A stretch of 64,000 bases of DNA from the NCBI GenBank assembly GCA_030428565.1, contig JAUIDR010000011.1:1-64000 (forward strand). Direction: 5' to 3'. Below, in pieces: positions 35,184-44,854 of this stretch. Each line of letters opens with the position of its first letter. Position 1 is the first letter of the stretch. The notes under the pieces were generated by a model, which was given only the letters and a program-made list of their open reading frames with translations, was not told where the DNA came from and searched no databases. The position numbers were made by a program, and so were the translations under genes. The DNA comes from Alphaproteobacteria bacterium. GTDB taxonomy: Bacteria; Pseudomonadota; Alphaproteobacteria; UBA7985; JAUIBT01.

Positions 35184-36362
35184 CTAAAAGAAAGCCTGAA
35201 TGCCGGTCTGCGCACGGCCCAGAATTAGGGCGTGTACGTCGTGCGTGCCTTCATAAGTATTGACGGTCTCAAGATTGGCCGCGTGGCGCATGACATGGTA
35301 GCCGATTTGGATACCGTTGCCGCCGTGCATGTCGCGCGCCGCACGTGCAATATCCAGCGCCTTCCCGCAGTTGTTGCGCTTTACAAGTGAGATCATTTCC
35401 GGCGCAAAGGCCTTTTGATCGATCAAGCGGCCGACACGCAGCGAGGCTTGCAGCCCCAAAGCGATCTCGGTTTGCATGTCTGCGAGTTTCTTCTGGTAGA
35501 GTTGAGTGCCCGCCAGCGGCTTGCCGAACTGCTTGCGGTTCATGCCGTAGTCCTGCGCACGCATCCAGCAATCTTCGGCTGCTCCCATCGCGCCCCAGGA
35601 GATGCCGTAACGCGCCATGTTGAGGCACGAGAACGGCCCCTTCAGGCCCTCTACGCCGGGCAGCACCGCGCTTTCATCGACTTCAACGCCGTCCAGCACA
35701 ATCTCGCCCGTGACAGAGGCGCGCAACGACAGTTTGCCTTCAATTTTGGGCGCCGACAGGCCCGTCATACCCTTTTCCAGGATAAAGCCTTTGATCTTGC
35801 CGTCGTGCGCGTCTGACTTTGCCCAAACAACGAAAACATCAGCGATAGGCGCGTTTGAAATCCACATCTTTGCGCCGGTCAGTCGGTAGCCGTTGGCGGT
35901 CTTTTCAGCGCGCGTTTTCATGCCACCTGGATCCGAACCCGCTTCGGGCTCGGTCAGTCCGAAACAGCCGATCATCTCGCCGCTTGCTAACTTGGGCAGA
36001 TAGCGCTGCTTTTGCTCTTCAGATCCAAAAGAGTAGATGGGGTGCATGACCAATGACGACTGCACCGAGGCCATCGAACGATAGCCGCTATCGACCCGCT
36101 CGATTTCCCTCGCGATCAATCCATAAGCAACATAAGAGGCACCGACACCGCCGTACTGTTCGGGCAAGGTGGCGCCCAATAGGCCGGTTTCACCCATGAG
36201 CCGGAAGATTTCAGGCTCGACGCCTTCGTTGGCGTACATGTCTTCAACGCGCGGAGCCAGCTCAGCCGCCGCAAAGGCGGCAGCGGTATCCTTGATCATT
36301 ACCTCGTCTTCGCTCAGCTGCTGATCGAGCAAAAAGGGATCTTGCCATGTAAAGGGGCCCAT
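35184..36362 (-). CDS. gcdH: Acyl-CoA dehydrogenase, glutaryl-CoA dehydrogenase type
   Basis: 392 residues. FAD-binding motifs are [18 protein letters not shown] and [18 protein letters not shown]; the catalytic Glu is in [20 protein letters not shown]. The ending and the [15 protein letters not shown] segment are those of GcdH, which converts glutaryl-CoA to crotonyl-CoA in lysine and tryptophan breakdown. No other glutarate-pathway gene is adjacent, apart from a formamidase-like hydrolase that starts divergently 182 bp away. Confidence 0.9.
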   Translation of the reverse strand: MGPFTWQDPFLLDQQLSEDEVMIKDTAAAFAAAELAPRVEDMYANEGVEPEIFRLMGETGLLGATLPEQYGGVGASYVAYGLIAREIERVDSGYRSMASVQSSLVMHPIYSFGSEEQKQRYLPKLASGEMIGCFGLTEPEAGSDPGGMKTRAEKTANGYRLTGAKMWISNAPIADVFVVWAKSDAHDGKIKGFILEKGMTGLSAPKIEGKLSLRASVTGEIVLDGVEVDESAVLPGVEGLKGPFSCLNMARYGISWGAMGAAEDCWMRAQDYGMNRKQFGKPLAGTQLYQKKLADMQTEIALGLQASLRVGRLIDQKAFAPEMISLVKRNNCGKALDIARAARDMHGGNGIQIGYHVMRHAANLETVNTYEGTHDVHALILGRAQTGIQAFF

Positions 36363-36544
36363 GCTGTTCTCCGTATCTATTCAAGAGCTGGCATCGCGGC
36401 CCTTATGGCCCGATCCGCTCGTATGTCCTGCTCTGTTGTTTCACGAGCAACGACAGCCTAACAAGGGCCAGCTTGGTCGCAGGTACACTATCGCGCGCTT
36501 GGAAGACGACAAGCAGGCAATTTCAGTCAGGGAGCGAAAACGCC

Positions 36545-37432
36545 ATGAGAATTGAGGTTCGAACCAAGCCAGATTGGGAAGTCGCGTATAGCAATCAAGG
36601 CTATGTCCCCCACGCTATGGACCTGCTGGAGGCAGGCGCGAAGGAAGCGGCCGCGCTGCGCGAGCGGCTGGTCAACGAAGGCCGTGCTGAATTGAATCAG
36701 CGCTATGGTGACGGCGAGCGTCACTGCTTCGACCTTTTTTGGCCAGAACCTGAAGTACTAGAACCTGATGCGCAGGCCGAAGAGAACAGCGCAGTTGGAC
36801 GCCGGGCCAAAGGCCTCGTCTTCTTCGTCCACGGCGGCTATTGGCGCGCTTTTGATCGCTCCTACTGGTCGCATTTGGCTCAAGGCCCCTTGGCCAGGGG
36901 CTGGGCGGTTGCCATGCCATCCTACACCTTGGCACCGCAAGCGCGCCTGACCCAAATCGCGCAAGAACTTGCGCAGGCACTGAACGTCGTCGGGGCGCGC
37001 GTGCCAGGTTCAATCCGCATCACCGGGCATTCGGCGGGCGGGCATCTGGTCAGCCGGTTGGCTTGCCAAGACTCCGCGATCAATGATGATATTGCCGCGC
37101 GGTTGCACACCTGCCTCAGCCTGTCCGGCCTGCACGATTTGCGGCCAATGCTGCGTTTGGCCCTGAATGATGATCTGCGCTTGGACGCCGAGGAAACCGA
37201 ACGCGAGAGCCCGGCTCTTTTGACCCCGCGCGACATAACGCGGCTGATTTGCTGGGTCGGTGGTGGAGAGACCGACGAATTCCGTCGCCAAAATGCCTTG
37301 CTGGCCAACATCTGGGCCGGTCTGGGCGTGGAAACGCATTGCCTTGAGGACGGCAATTTCAACCATTTCAACGTGATCGATAGCCTGACGCGCCCTGACA
37401 GCCCCTTGACCCAGGCCTTGCTAACCGACTAG
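36545..37432 (+). CDS. Alpha/beta hydrolase, kynurenine formamidase-like
   Basis: 295 residues from the ATG at 36545, preceded by GGAGCG; a longer frame from 36473 lacks support. The oxyanion segment VFFVHGGYWRAFDRSYW and nucleophile elbow RITGHSAGGHLVSRLA are typical of the kynurenine formamidase/esterase group, and a His near the end (NFNHFNVID) completes the triad. The substrate could be N-formylkynurenine or another small ester or amide. Divergent from gcdH. Confidence 0.85.
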   Translation: MRIEVRTKPDWEVAYSNQGYVPHAMDLLEAGAKEAAALRERLVNEGRAELNQRYGDGERHCFDLFWPEPEVLEPDAQAEENSAVGRRAKGLVFFVHGGYWRAFDRSYWSHLAQGPLARGWAVAMPSYTLAPQARLTQIAQELAQALNVVGARVPGSIRITGHSAGGHLVSRLACQDSAINDDIAARLHTCLSLSGLHDLRPMLRLALNDDLRLDAEETERESPALLTPRDITRLICWVGGGETDEFRRQNALLANIWAGLGVETHCLEDGNFNHFNVIDSLTRPDSPLTQALLTD

Positions 37433-37576
37433 AGCGTCGGGCGTCGGTGTTGCAACAGCCCATCCGCTCTAGATGCCTGATTTCTAACGCAAGTCCATGC
37501 TCGCTCGTGTTGCCACGCGTTCGCGACTTGCGCCATCCAGCCCCCGACGAGCAAACGCGACGGGACACGGCCGAGC

Positions 37577-38434
37577 CTAGAGCTGGACCTGGTGTTCCAG
37601 CTGACCTTGGGGGCCATCCATGAGCGCAACAAGATAGCTGAGGCCATCGGCGGGCCCGGGCTCATCCAGGCCTTGAATGGCGGTTGTAACAAACAACAGA
37701 TTGCGGCCTGATCCCCCAAAGGCCGGACAGGTGGTGTGCTTGGCGGGCAAGGTGACCGTTTGCTTGAGGCGGCCGTCGGGGGCATAGCAAGCCACCCGCC
37801 CGCTGCCCCATTGCGCGTTCCAAATGTTCCCGGCCTCATCGACAACAGCGCCATCGGGCACCAGCCCCTCTGCGCTGAGGTCCAGGTGCACTTGCGGTTC
37901 GCCTTGCGGCCAACCGTGGGCGGCGTCCAGTGGCACGCTCATTATCTTGCGCGTTGTCGAATCGCTAAAATAGGCGGTCAATCCACCGGGTGAGAAACAA
38001 ATCGAATTGGGAATGGTCAGCCCAGGATATAGGCAACGAAGCTCGCCACGATAGTAGCGGTAGATGGCGCCTTTGCCCTGGCCGGCACGTCGGCCCATGG
38101 TGCCAATCCAAAAACCGCCAAAAGGGTCGGCGCGACCATCGTTTGATCGCGTCGATGGGTCATCGGAATCCAGGGCACAAACGCTCTCTTGCTCGCCGCT
38201 ATCTATGTGAACTTTCAATAAAGCGCGGGCGCTGGCCACCAACAGATGGTCCTGATCGATCCACCCTGCCGCCGATACCGGGTCTTCGAACAAGCGCGCA
38301 TGACTGCGCCCGTCGCGTTGGCTCAACAGTTCACGGTTTAGGATATCGAACCAGTAAAAGCAGCCTCGCAATGGATGCCAAAGCGCGCCTTCGCCCAGCG
38401 CACAGGGGGTCTTATCGAAAATATCAGCCTGCAT
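37577..38434 (-). CDS. SMP-30/gluconolactonase-like lactonase
   Basis: 285 residues from the ATG at 38434. Family hallmarks: ALGEGALWHPLRGCFYWFDI (metal-binding Glu), RSNDGRADPFGGFWIGTMG, IPNSICFSPGGLTAYFSDS with the conserved Asn and Asp, and PAFGGSGRNLLFVTT near the end. A calcium or zinc beta-propeller hydrolysing sugar or other lactones. A further upstream start (38533) is possible but would add a sequence unlike the family. Convergent with the formamidase-like gene. Confidence 0.88.
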   Translation of the reverse strand: MQADIFDKTPCALGEGALWHPLRGCFYWFDILNRELLSQRDGRSHARLFEDPVSAAGWIDQDHLLVASARALLKVHIDSGEQESVCALDSDDPSTRSNDGRADPFGGFWIGTMGRRAGQGKGAIYRYYRGELRCLYPGLTIPNSICFSPGGLTAYFSDSTTRKIMSVPLDAAHGWPQGEPQVHLDLSAEGLVPDGAVVDEAGNIWNAQWGSGRVACYAPDGRLKQTVTLPAKHTTCPAFGGSGRNLLFVTTAIQGLDEPGPADGLSYLVALMDGPQGQLEHQVQL

Positions 38435-38669
38435 ATGCCCTGCCCGTTTTGCTCTTTGTTGATTAAGCCAGGCTTTGAGCGGCATGCAAGCTTTGAGTGG
38501 CCCGCATAGTTGCCTGAACAATGGCGCGGGCACAGGGCTCCGCCACGCCGCGCCTGCCTGCTTGGCGACCTCTTGCGACCGGTCTGGAAAATCGTGCGCG
38601 GCACCGCTTCACAAAGATTGATTTTCGCCCAGCGCTCGGGCAGCCTCTGGCCGTGTTTTGATCTTCGCT

Positions 38670-39920
38670 ATGAGCCCTGCCATGAACCAAGCTGTCCCTT
38701 TCGCCGCGTCCTCGCGATTGTTACAAGAACGCCCGGAGACCAAGAGCTTTGATGTCGTGATCGTGGGCGGCGGCATCATGGGATCAGCCATCGCCTGGTC
38801 GCTTACGCGCCGGGATGATTTCGGCGGCTCGGTCCTGGTGATTGAGCGCGATCCCAGCTATGAATTTGCCTCGACCAGCCACACCAACTCTTGCATTCGC
38901 CAGCAGTTTTCGACTGAGATCAATATCAAGGTCTCTCAGTACGGCGCTGACTTTGTGCAAGACCTTCAGAGCCACCTGGGCCCAGATCCGCGGCTGCCCG
39001 AATGCCCGATTCAATCCTTTGGCTATATGTATTTGGCCAATTCTGACCGTGGCGCGTCGGTCTTGCGCGAAAACCAGGCTCTGCAAGTGGCGTGTGGTGC
39101 GGGAACGCGATTGTTGGAACGCGAGGAATTGGCGCGCGCGTTTCCCTTTTACAACACCGCAGATATCGTGCTGGCCAGCCACAACACTACCAACGAAGGC
39201 TATTTTGAGGGCGCAACCTTGTTCGATTGGTTCCGCCGCCTAGCGCGCGAAGCGGGCGTCACTTTCTTAAGCAACGAAGTCATCGCTATTCAGCGCAGCG
39301 AACAAGCCGTAACGGGCGTAACCTTAGCGTCTGGCGAAGAAATCGCTTGCGGCGTGCTGGTCAACGCCTCTGGCCCACGCGCAGCCGCAACTGCAGAGAT
39401 GGCCAATCTGTCGCTACCCGTCGAGCCGCGCAAGCGCCTGACCTTCATTTTTGATTCGGCGGCTCGTCTGGACCAACCCCTGCCCCTGACCATTGATCCC
39501 AGCGGCGTGCATGTACGCAGTGATGGACCCTATTATATGGCGGGTTGCGCGCCGGACCAGGACGCGGCGGTGGCCTATGACGATTTCAACGACCTGCCAG
39601 AGCTGTGGGAAGAAAAGGTCTGGTTGGCGATCGCCGAACGCATTCCGCGCTTCGATCGCTTGAAGCTGATCCGCTCTTGGGTCGGGCACTATGCCTATAA
39701 CACCCTGGATCAAAACGCGGTGCTAGGCCCGCATCCTGACCTGCCGAACTTTTTGTTTGCTAACGGTTTTTCTGGCCACGGCCTGCAACAATCGCCCGCC
39801 GTCGGACGCGGCCTGGCCGAGCTTATTGCAACTGGCGCTTATCAGACGCTCGATTTGTCTGCCTTCAGTTTCCAACGCCTGATCGACAATCGCCCGCTGG
39901 TCGAAAAGGCGGTTATCTAG
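38670..39920 (+). CDS. FAD-dependent oxidoreductase, FOXRED1/sarcosine oxidase-like
   Basis: 416 residues from the ATG at 38670 (a second Met lies four codons on). FAD motif VVIVGGGIMGSAIAWSLTRR, then STSHTNSCIRQQFSTEINI, and the C-terminal GFSGHGLQQSPAVGRGLAEL closing the FAD site. This is the DAO fold, near glycine/sarcosine oxidases. It is the second such oxidase in the window; the first is at 25340. Divergent from the SMP-30 gene. No ribosome binding site stands out. Confidence 0.87.
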   Translation: MSPAMNQAVPFAASSRLLQERPETKSFDVVIVGGGIMGSAIAWSLTRRDDFGGSVLVIERDPSYEFASTSHTNSCIRQQFSTEINIKVSQYGADFVQDLQSHLGPDPRLPECPIQSFGYMYLANSDRGASVLRENQALQVACGAGTRLLEREELARAFPFYNTADIVLASHNTTNEGYFEGATLFDWFRRLAREAGVTFLSNEVIAIQRSEQAVTGVTLASGEEIACGVLVNASGPRAAATAEMANLSLPVEPRKRLTFIFDSAARLDQPLPLTIDPSGVHVRSDGPYYMAGCAPDQDAAVAYDDFNDLPELWEEKVWLAIAERIPRFDRLKLIRSWVGHYAYNTLDQNAVLGPHPDLPNFLFANGFSGHGLQQSPAVGRGLAELIATGAYQTLDLSAFSFQRLIDNRPLVEKAVI

Positions 39921-39929
39921 GCCTGGTCA

Positions 39930-40502
39930 CTACTCCTGTGCCAGCGCCGCAAGGTAGGTTTTGACCTCATCGCTGGTCCAATCGGCGGGGCCAAAGCGCT
40001 GCATCCGGCCCTTGCCTTGTTTATCAAATACTATCGTCACCGGCAGTCCCCGCGCGCCTAGAGGCACCAAAACGTCGGGGTCGACTGCGAAGGTAAAGTT
40101 GACCGGGTCGCCCCACATATTGTTGCTCAAGAAGCCTTCCACCTGATCGGGCGGCCCGTCCATGGTCGCCACGGCGAACAGCGCAACATCCTTGTCCTTC
40201 ATATCCTTTGCTAGCGCGATCAAATCGGGCATCTCGCGCAAGCAAGGCTGGCACCAGCGCGCCCAGAAATTCACCAACGTGACTTTACCTTGCGGCAATG
40301 ACAGGGGTTGGCCCTCAGCGTCTTGCATCTTAAAGGTGGCGGCGGTCCAATCTGGTTCAAACGGGTCCATCCACTCCAGCCGCTCGACCTGAGCGCGCTG
40401 CGGCTCGCCGTGGCTGCGCATTGCCTTGCCGGCCCAAAGCCCTGCCGCCGCGGCAATGGCGCCCGCGATCACAACCAATCCGATTTTGACGAGCGAATTC
40501 AT
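39930..40502 (-). CDS. TlpA-family thiol-disulfide protein (membrane anchored)
   Basis: 190 residues with an N-terminal anchor (LVVIAGAIAAAAGLWAG). The redox site is FWARWCQPCLREMPDL. The cis-Pro region LGARGLPVTIVFDKQGK follows. Likely periplasmic, reducing copper or haem-handling proteins. A second TlpA-like protein lies 48 bp upstream on the same strand, and argH starts divergently beyond it; a tlpA gene beside argH is a recurring alphaproteobacterial arrangement. Confidence 0.9.
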   Translation of the reverse strand: MNSLVKIGLVVIAGAIAAAAGLWAGKAMRSHGEPQRAQVERLEWMDPFEPDWTAATFKMQDAEGQPLSLPQGKVTLVNFWARWCQPCLREMPDLIALAKDMKDKDVALFAVATMDGPPDQVEGFLSNNMWGDPVNFTFAVDPDVLVPLGARGLPVTIVFDKQGKGRMQRFGPADWTSDEVKTYLAALAQE

Positions 40503-40550
40503 GTCTGGCTCCTAAAGTCTTGGGGCAATCCCCGATGTAATCGCGCGGGG

Positions 40551-41162
40551 TTAGATGGACTGCATGAAGTCCAACACCGCCTGCGATTCTGGCTTATCCC
40601 AATAAGCCGCGCCGCGGATGCCGCCCAAGATGCGCCCATGGCGATCCATCAAAAAGGCCGTTGGTGTCGCGCCCGAGCCAAAGGTGTTGAACAACTGCTG
40701 GGTCTGATCTTGGAAATGCGCCAGGGATGTCCAACCCTTGGCCCGCATAAATCCGTTCACGTCTTGCAGAGGCTGATCGTCGATGGATATCGGCAGAACC
40801 GACAGACGGTTCGGATCGATCTGGCGCGCCGCCGCGTTCAACAAGGGCATGTCGATTTGGCAGGCAGAACACCAAGTCGCCCAAAAGACTATCAGCGCCG
40901 GGCGTCCGTAATATTGTTGCAAGGTCAGCCACTGGCCCTTGGCATCGTAAAAGCCATAGCTAGGCGCGGGCGTGCCACCGGGAATGGTCAGATAGCGGTC
41001 GCGCCAATAGCCCGACAAAGGCGGCTGTTGCGCCTCTGGTATGCCTTGAGCCAGTGCTGCACCGCTGCCCAACACTGCCGCGGCGCTGGTCCAGCGCGCG
41101 CCAGAACCTAGAGTAGCACGCATGAAGGTGCGGCGATCTACCTGCGGGTTGGAAACTTTCAT
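40551..41162 (-). CDS. TlpA-like redoxin with Tat-type signal
   Basis: 203 residues if started at the Met at 41162; a longer frame reaches 41255. The N-terminus has a Tat-like motif, VDRRTFMRATLGSGARW, then a hydrophobic stretch ending ALAQG. The redox motif is FWATWCSACQIDMPLL. Further on, SGATPTAFLMDRHGRI carries the cis-Pro area. It is probably exported folded and works in periplasmic thiol chemistry. The start is uncertain because no candidate has a strong ribosome binding site. Confidence 0.82.
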   Translation of the reverse strand: MKVSNPQVDRRTFMRATLGSGARWTSAAAVLGSGAALAQGIPEAQQPPLSGYWRDRYLTIPGGTPAPSYGFYDAKGQWLTLQQYYGRPALIVFWATWCSACQIDMPLLNAAARQIDPNRLSVLPISIDDQPLQDVNGFMRAKGWTSLAHFQDQTQQLFNTFGSGATPTAFLMDRHGRILGGIRGAAYWDKPESQAVLDFMQSI

Positions 41163-41323
41163 TATCACATGCATCCCATGGCAATTCATCTCTGGCACAA
41201 GCCTAATTTGAGCGCCGCTCACTAATAGGGCGCAGTCATGGCAAAGCTTGGCCATATTTTTCTTGGTCTTATAGGCTTCAGCACTAATCTGCTAGCCTTC
41301 CTTTGACTAGACACAAGAACGCG

Positions 41324-42748
41324 ATGACTGACCAGCCTACCTCTGCCGCAAACTCAAACGCCGCCAATGCCATGTGGGGCGGCCGTTTTTTTGAGAGCAA
41401 CGCCGCGATTATGCAGGCAATCAACGCCTCAATCGACATCGACAAACGCATGTATGCCCAGGACATAAAGGGCTCCATGGCGCACGCGCGCATGCTGGCC
41501 AGCCAAGGCATTATCAGCGCAGACGACGCCGAGGCCATCTGTCAGGGCCTGGCTCAGATCAAGAACGAGATCGAAGCCGGGCAATTCAATTTCAGTCAAG
41601 AGCTGGAAGACATCCATATGAACGTGGAAGCACGCCTTAAGGCTCTGATTGGCGAGCCCGCTGGACGACTGCATACCGCGCGCTCGCGCAATGACCAGGT
41701 CGCGACCGATTTCCGTCTATGGCTGCGCGACCAGATTGATTACACAATTGGCCAGATCAGCAAGCTTATCACCGCCCTCTTGGATAAGGCCGATCAGCAC
41801 GCCGAGGATGTCATGCCCGGCTACACCCACCTGCAGCCCGCCCAGCCCGTCACCTTCGGCCACCACTTGATGGCCTATGTTGAAATGCTGGACCGCGATA
41901 TGGAGCGCCTGCAAGACGCGCGCAAGCGCCTCAACCGCTCGCCGTTGGGATCGGCGGCTATGGCGGGCACCGGTTTTGATATCGACCGCGAGGCCACCGC
42001 CCAAGCGCTGGGCTTTTCTGGCCCGACCCGCAACTCTATGGACGGGGTCTCGGACCGCGATTTCGCGCTGGAGTTCCTGGCAGCGGGTTCCATTTGCCTC
42101 ATTCACCTGTCGCGCTTGGCCGAGGAGCTGGTCATTTGGTCCACGCCCTCCATCGGCTTTGTCACCATGAGCGATAAGTTCTCAACTGGCTCATCCATCA
42201 TGCCGCAAAAGCGCAATCCAGACGCTGCCGAGCTGATCCGCGCCAAGCCTGGCCGCCTATTGGGTGCCTTCCAGACCTTGGCCGTGGTCATGAAGGGACT
42301 GCCCATGACCTACGCCAAAGACATGCAGGAAGATAAGGAAATCACTTTTTCCGCCGCCGATGCCTTGGATCTTTCGATCGCCGCCATGACGGGCATGGTC
42401 GAAGACCTGACCGCCCACCCCGATGCCATGCGTGCAGCCTGCCAAAAGGGCCACCTGACCGCGACCGATTTGGCCGACTGGCTGGTGCGTGAGCTGGGGA
42501 TGCCGTTCCGCGACGCCCACCATGTAACCGGCCGTGTCGTCGTAGTGGCGGATCAAAAGGGCTGCCCTATTTGGGATCTAAGCCTGGCCGACCTGCAAGC
42601 GGTCGAACCCGGCATTACCGCTGAAATATTCGACGTTCTGTCGATCGACGCCTCGGTCGCCAGCCGCAAATCCTTTGGCGGCACCGCACCCCATCGCGTT
42701 CGCCAGGCCATCGCCGCCACGCGCCAACGCCTGGCCAGAACTTCATGA
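41324..42748 (+). CDS. argH: Argininosuccinate lyase
   Basis: Last step of arginine synthesis, splitting argininosuccinate into arginine and fumarate. 474 residues from ATG at 41324 (an upstream TTG is less likely). Family signature [18 protein letters not shown], plus MWGGRFFE at the N-terminus and [17 protein letters not shown]. The stop overlaps the start of the lipoprotein gene (ATGA). Confidence 0.97.
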   Translation: MTDQPTSAANSNAANAMWGGRFFESNAAIMQAINASIDIDKRMYAQDIKGSMAHARMLASQGIISADDAEAICQGLAQIKNEIEAGQFNFSQELEDIHMNVEARLKALIGEPAGRLHTARSRNDQVATDFRLWLRDQIDYTIGQISKLITALLDKADQHAEDVMPGYTHLQPAQPVTFGHHLMAYVEMLDRDMERLQDARKRLNRSPLGSAAMAGTGFDIDREATAQALGFSGPTRNSMDGVSDRDFALEFLAAGSICLIHLSRLAEELVIWSTPSIGFVTMSDKFSTGSSIMPQKRNPDAAELIRAKPGRLLGAFQTLAVVMKGLPMTYAKDMQEDKEITFSAADALDLSIAAMTGMVEDLTAHPDAMRAACQKGHLTATDLADWLVRELGMPFRDAHHVTGRVVVVADQKGCPIWDLSLADLQAVEPGITAEIFDVLSIDASVASRKSFGGTAPHRVRQAIAATRQRLARTS

Positions 42749-42963
42749 GGGAGATGTCTCACATGCCCCCAACCTCAATACAGCCAAGCGCGAGCGCCAA
42801 GCGGGTGCTTGTATCGGTGACAGCACTGGGCCTGATCGCCAGCTTGGCGGCCTGCGGCGTCAAATCACCGCCAAAATACACTTACCCTGGCAGCGATAAA
42901 ACGCTAGAACGACGCGCATACCCGCCTCTGCCCGAAGGCTACGATCTGCCGGACCTCAAGTAG
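42745..42963 (+). CDS. lptM: Small lipoprotein, LptM/YifL-like
   Basis: 72 residues with a lipobox [17 protein letters not shown]; the Cys is followed by the Pro-rich motif typical of LptM, which in E. coli helps mature the LPS transporter LptD. It overlaps argH by 4 bp and lies 73 bp before lysA, the usual alphaproteobacterial place for this gene. The N-terminal region before the hydrophobic segment is a little long (about 20 residues); a start at Met5 or Met7 is possible. Confidence 0.87.
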   Translation: MREMSHMPPTSIQPSASAKRVLVSVTALGLIASLAACGVKSPPKYTYPGSDKTLERRAYPPLPEGYDLPDLK

Positions 42964-43036
42964 GTCTGTCAGAAAACCAGAGCCACAGACGGCCAGCGGG
43001 CCAACGTATACGAACCAAGACTGGACACACGCCGAT

Positions 43037-44320
43037 ATGACCGCCCGCTTGCTGGACCCTGCCTTCAGTTACCGCGACCAAGACCTCCACGCCGAGGACG
43101 TAAAAATCGCCGATGTAGCCCAGGCCGTCGGTACCCCTTTTTATCTCTATTCTACCGCCTCAATGGCCCGGCAATACCGCCGCCTGCACGACAGCTTATC
43201 CGGCCTGGACGCGCTGATTTGCTATGCCATCAAAGCCAACAGCAACCAAGCGGTCATCGCCACAATGAAAGAACTGGGCGCGGGCGCAGATGTGGTCTCC
43301 CAAGGCGAGCTGCTGCGCGCCCTGGCTGCCGGTGTGCCCGCCAGCCGCATTGTGTTTGCAGGCGTCGGCAAGCGGCCCGAAGAAATGCGGCTTGGCCTGG
43401 AAAAGGGCATCTTGCAGTTCAACGTGGAATCCTGGCCAGAGCTGGACGCGCTGGAACAAGAAGCCCAGGCGCTGGGCCTGATTGCACCCGTCGCGCTGCG
43501 CATCAACCCCGACGTTGACGCCAAGACCCACGCCAAAATCACCACCGGCACGGCTGAAAACAAGTTTGGCGTCACCATCGCTCAAGCGCGCGAAATTGCG
43601 GCGGCCATCAAGGGGCGCAAGCACCTGAGGCTCGAAGCGCTGGCGATGCACATCGGCTCGCAGCTGGTCGATATGACCCCCTACAACAGCGCTTTCGAGC
43701 GCATGGCCGCCCTAGCGCGTGAGCTGCAAGCAGACGGCCACGCGCTGCGTCGCTTGGATGTTGGCGGCGGCCTTGGCATCGACTACGGCAAGGGCCAGGG
43801 CCCAGCCGACGACCAAGTTGAGGTCTATGCGGAGATGGTGCGCCGCCACTTTGCCGACTTCAAACTGCCGTTGGTGCTGGAGCCCGGCCGCTATATGATC
43901 GGCAATGCGGGCCTGATGGTCAGCCAAGTCGTCTACATCAAGAAGGGCGAAAACAAGCAGTTCGCTATTCTAGACAGCGCCATGAATGACCTTATCCGCC
44001 CGACGCTCTATGACGCCCATCACAGCTTGGTGCCGCTTCGCCAAGAGGACGCGCGCAAAGCCCAAGCCTACGACCTGGTAGGCCCGGTCTGTGAGACCGG
44101 CGATACCTTTGCCCAGAGCGCGGAGCTCGTGGGCTTGGAAGCGGGTGATTTGGTCGCTTTTCAGTCGGCAGGCGCCTATTCAGCGGTCATGGCCTCGACC
44201 TATAACTCGCGCCGCTTGGTGCCCGAGGTGTTGGTCAAGGGTGCAAGCTGGGCGCAAGTTCGCGCACGCCAGAGCTTCGAAGAGTTGATCGCTCAAGACA
44301 AGCTGCCAAGCTGGCTCTAG
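43037..44320 (+). CDS. lysA: Diaminopimelate decarboxylase
   Basis: PLP enzyme forming lysine from meso-diaminopimelate. 427 residues. PLP Lys in CYAIKANSNQAVI, the glycine-rich phosphate site LDVGGGLGIDYG, and LEPGRYMIGNAG and GPVCETGDTFA with its catalytic Cys. Follows argH-lptM on the same strand, likely one transcript. Confidence 0.97.
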   Translation: MTARLLDPAFSYRDQDLHAEDVKIADVAQAVGTPFYLYSTASMARQYRRLHDSLSGLDALICYAIKANSNQAVIATMKELGAGADVVSQGELLRALAAGVPASRIVFAGVGKRPEEMRLGLEKGILQFNVESWPELDALEQEAQALGLIAPVALRINPDVDAKTHAKITTGTAENKFGVTIAQAREIAAAIKGRKHLRLEALAMHIGSQLVDMTPYNSAFERMAALARELQADGHALRRLDVGGGLGIDYGKGQGPADDQVEVYAEMVRRHFADFKLPLVLEPGRYMIGNAGLMVSQVVYIKKGENKQFAILDSAMNDLIRPTLYDAHHSLVPLRQEDARKAQAYDLVGPVCETGDTFAQSAELVGLEAGDLVAFQSAGAYSAVMASTYNSRRLVPEVLVKGASWAQVRARQSFEELIAQDKLPSWL

Positions 44321-44359
44321 GGCTTTAAACCGGATTTGGCTTTCTAAATTGCTGAAGGA

Positions 44360-44851
44360 CTAGGCGTCAGGGTCTATGTTGGCCCAATCTACAATGCGCT
44401 CGGGCAAGTCTTCATCGGCGATGGCCTCTTCACTAATCACCCGATGCGCGCACGAAGCGCCCGACCGGTGAACGCTGTCGGGATCGCCACTGATCAGCGG
44501 GTGCCAGTCGTACAGCGGCCGCCCTTCGGACAGCAAACGATAGGCGCAGGTCGGCGGCAGCCAGTGCGCAACCTGTTCCAGTGTTTCGGGCGTCAAGACG
44601 ATGCAGTCTGGCACGAACATCTTGCGCCGCGCGTAATCGCTACAGCGGCAGGTCTCTGGGTCCAGCAATTTGCAGGCAACATCAGTGAAGTAGGTCTCAC
44701 TGGTATCCGCGTCTTCTAGCTTGAGCAAACAGCATTTGCCGCAGCCGTCACACAGGCGCTCCCACTGCGCGCGCGACATGTCGTCAAGGGTCTTGGTCTC
44801 CCAAAACCGCTCATCGGGTAAGCCAAGGTCGGACTTGGGACGGCGCGCCAT
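44360..44851 (-). CDS. UPF0260 / YcgN-family cysteine cluster protein
   Basis: 163 residues with several conserved cysteines: CDGCGKCCLLKLE near residue 35, then CKLLDPETCRCSDY. This pattern fits the YkgJ-type zinc/iron-binding clusters of UPF0260. WHPLISGDPDSVHRSG is also characteristic. Function is not established. Only 3 bp separate it from ccmI, so it is the last gene of the ccm operon here. Confidence 0.92.
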   Translation of the reverse strand: MARRPKSDLGLPDERFWETKTLDDMSRAQWERLCDGCGKCCLLKLEDADTSETYFTDVACKLLDPETCRCSDYARRKMFVPDCIVLTPETLEQVAHWLPPTCAYRLLSEGRPLYDWHPLISGDPDSVHRSGASCAHRVISEEAIADEDLPERIVDWANIDPDA

Positions 44852-44854
44852 GAT

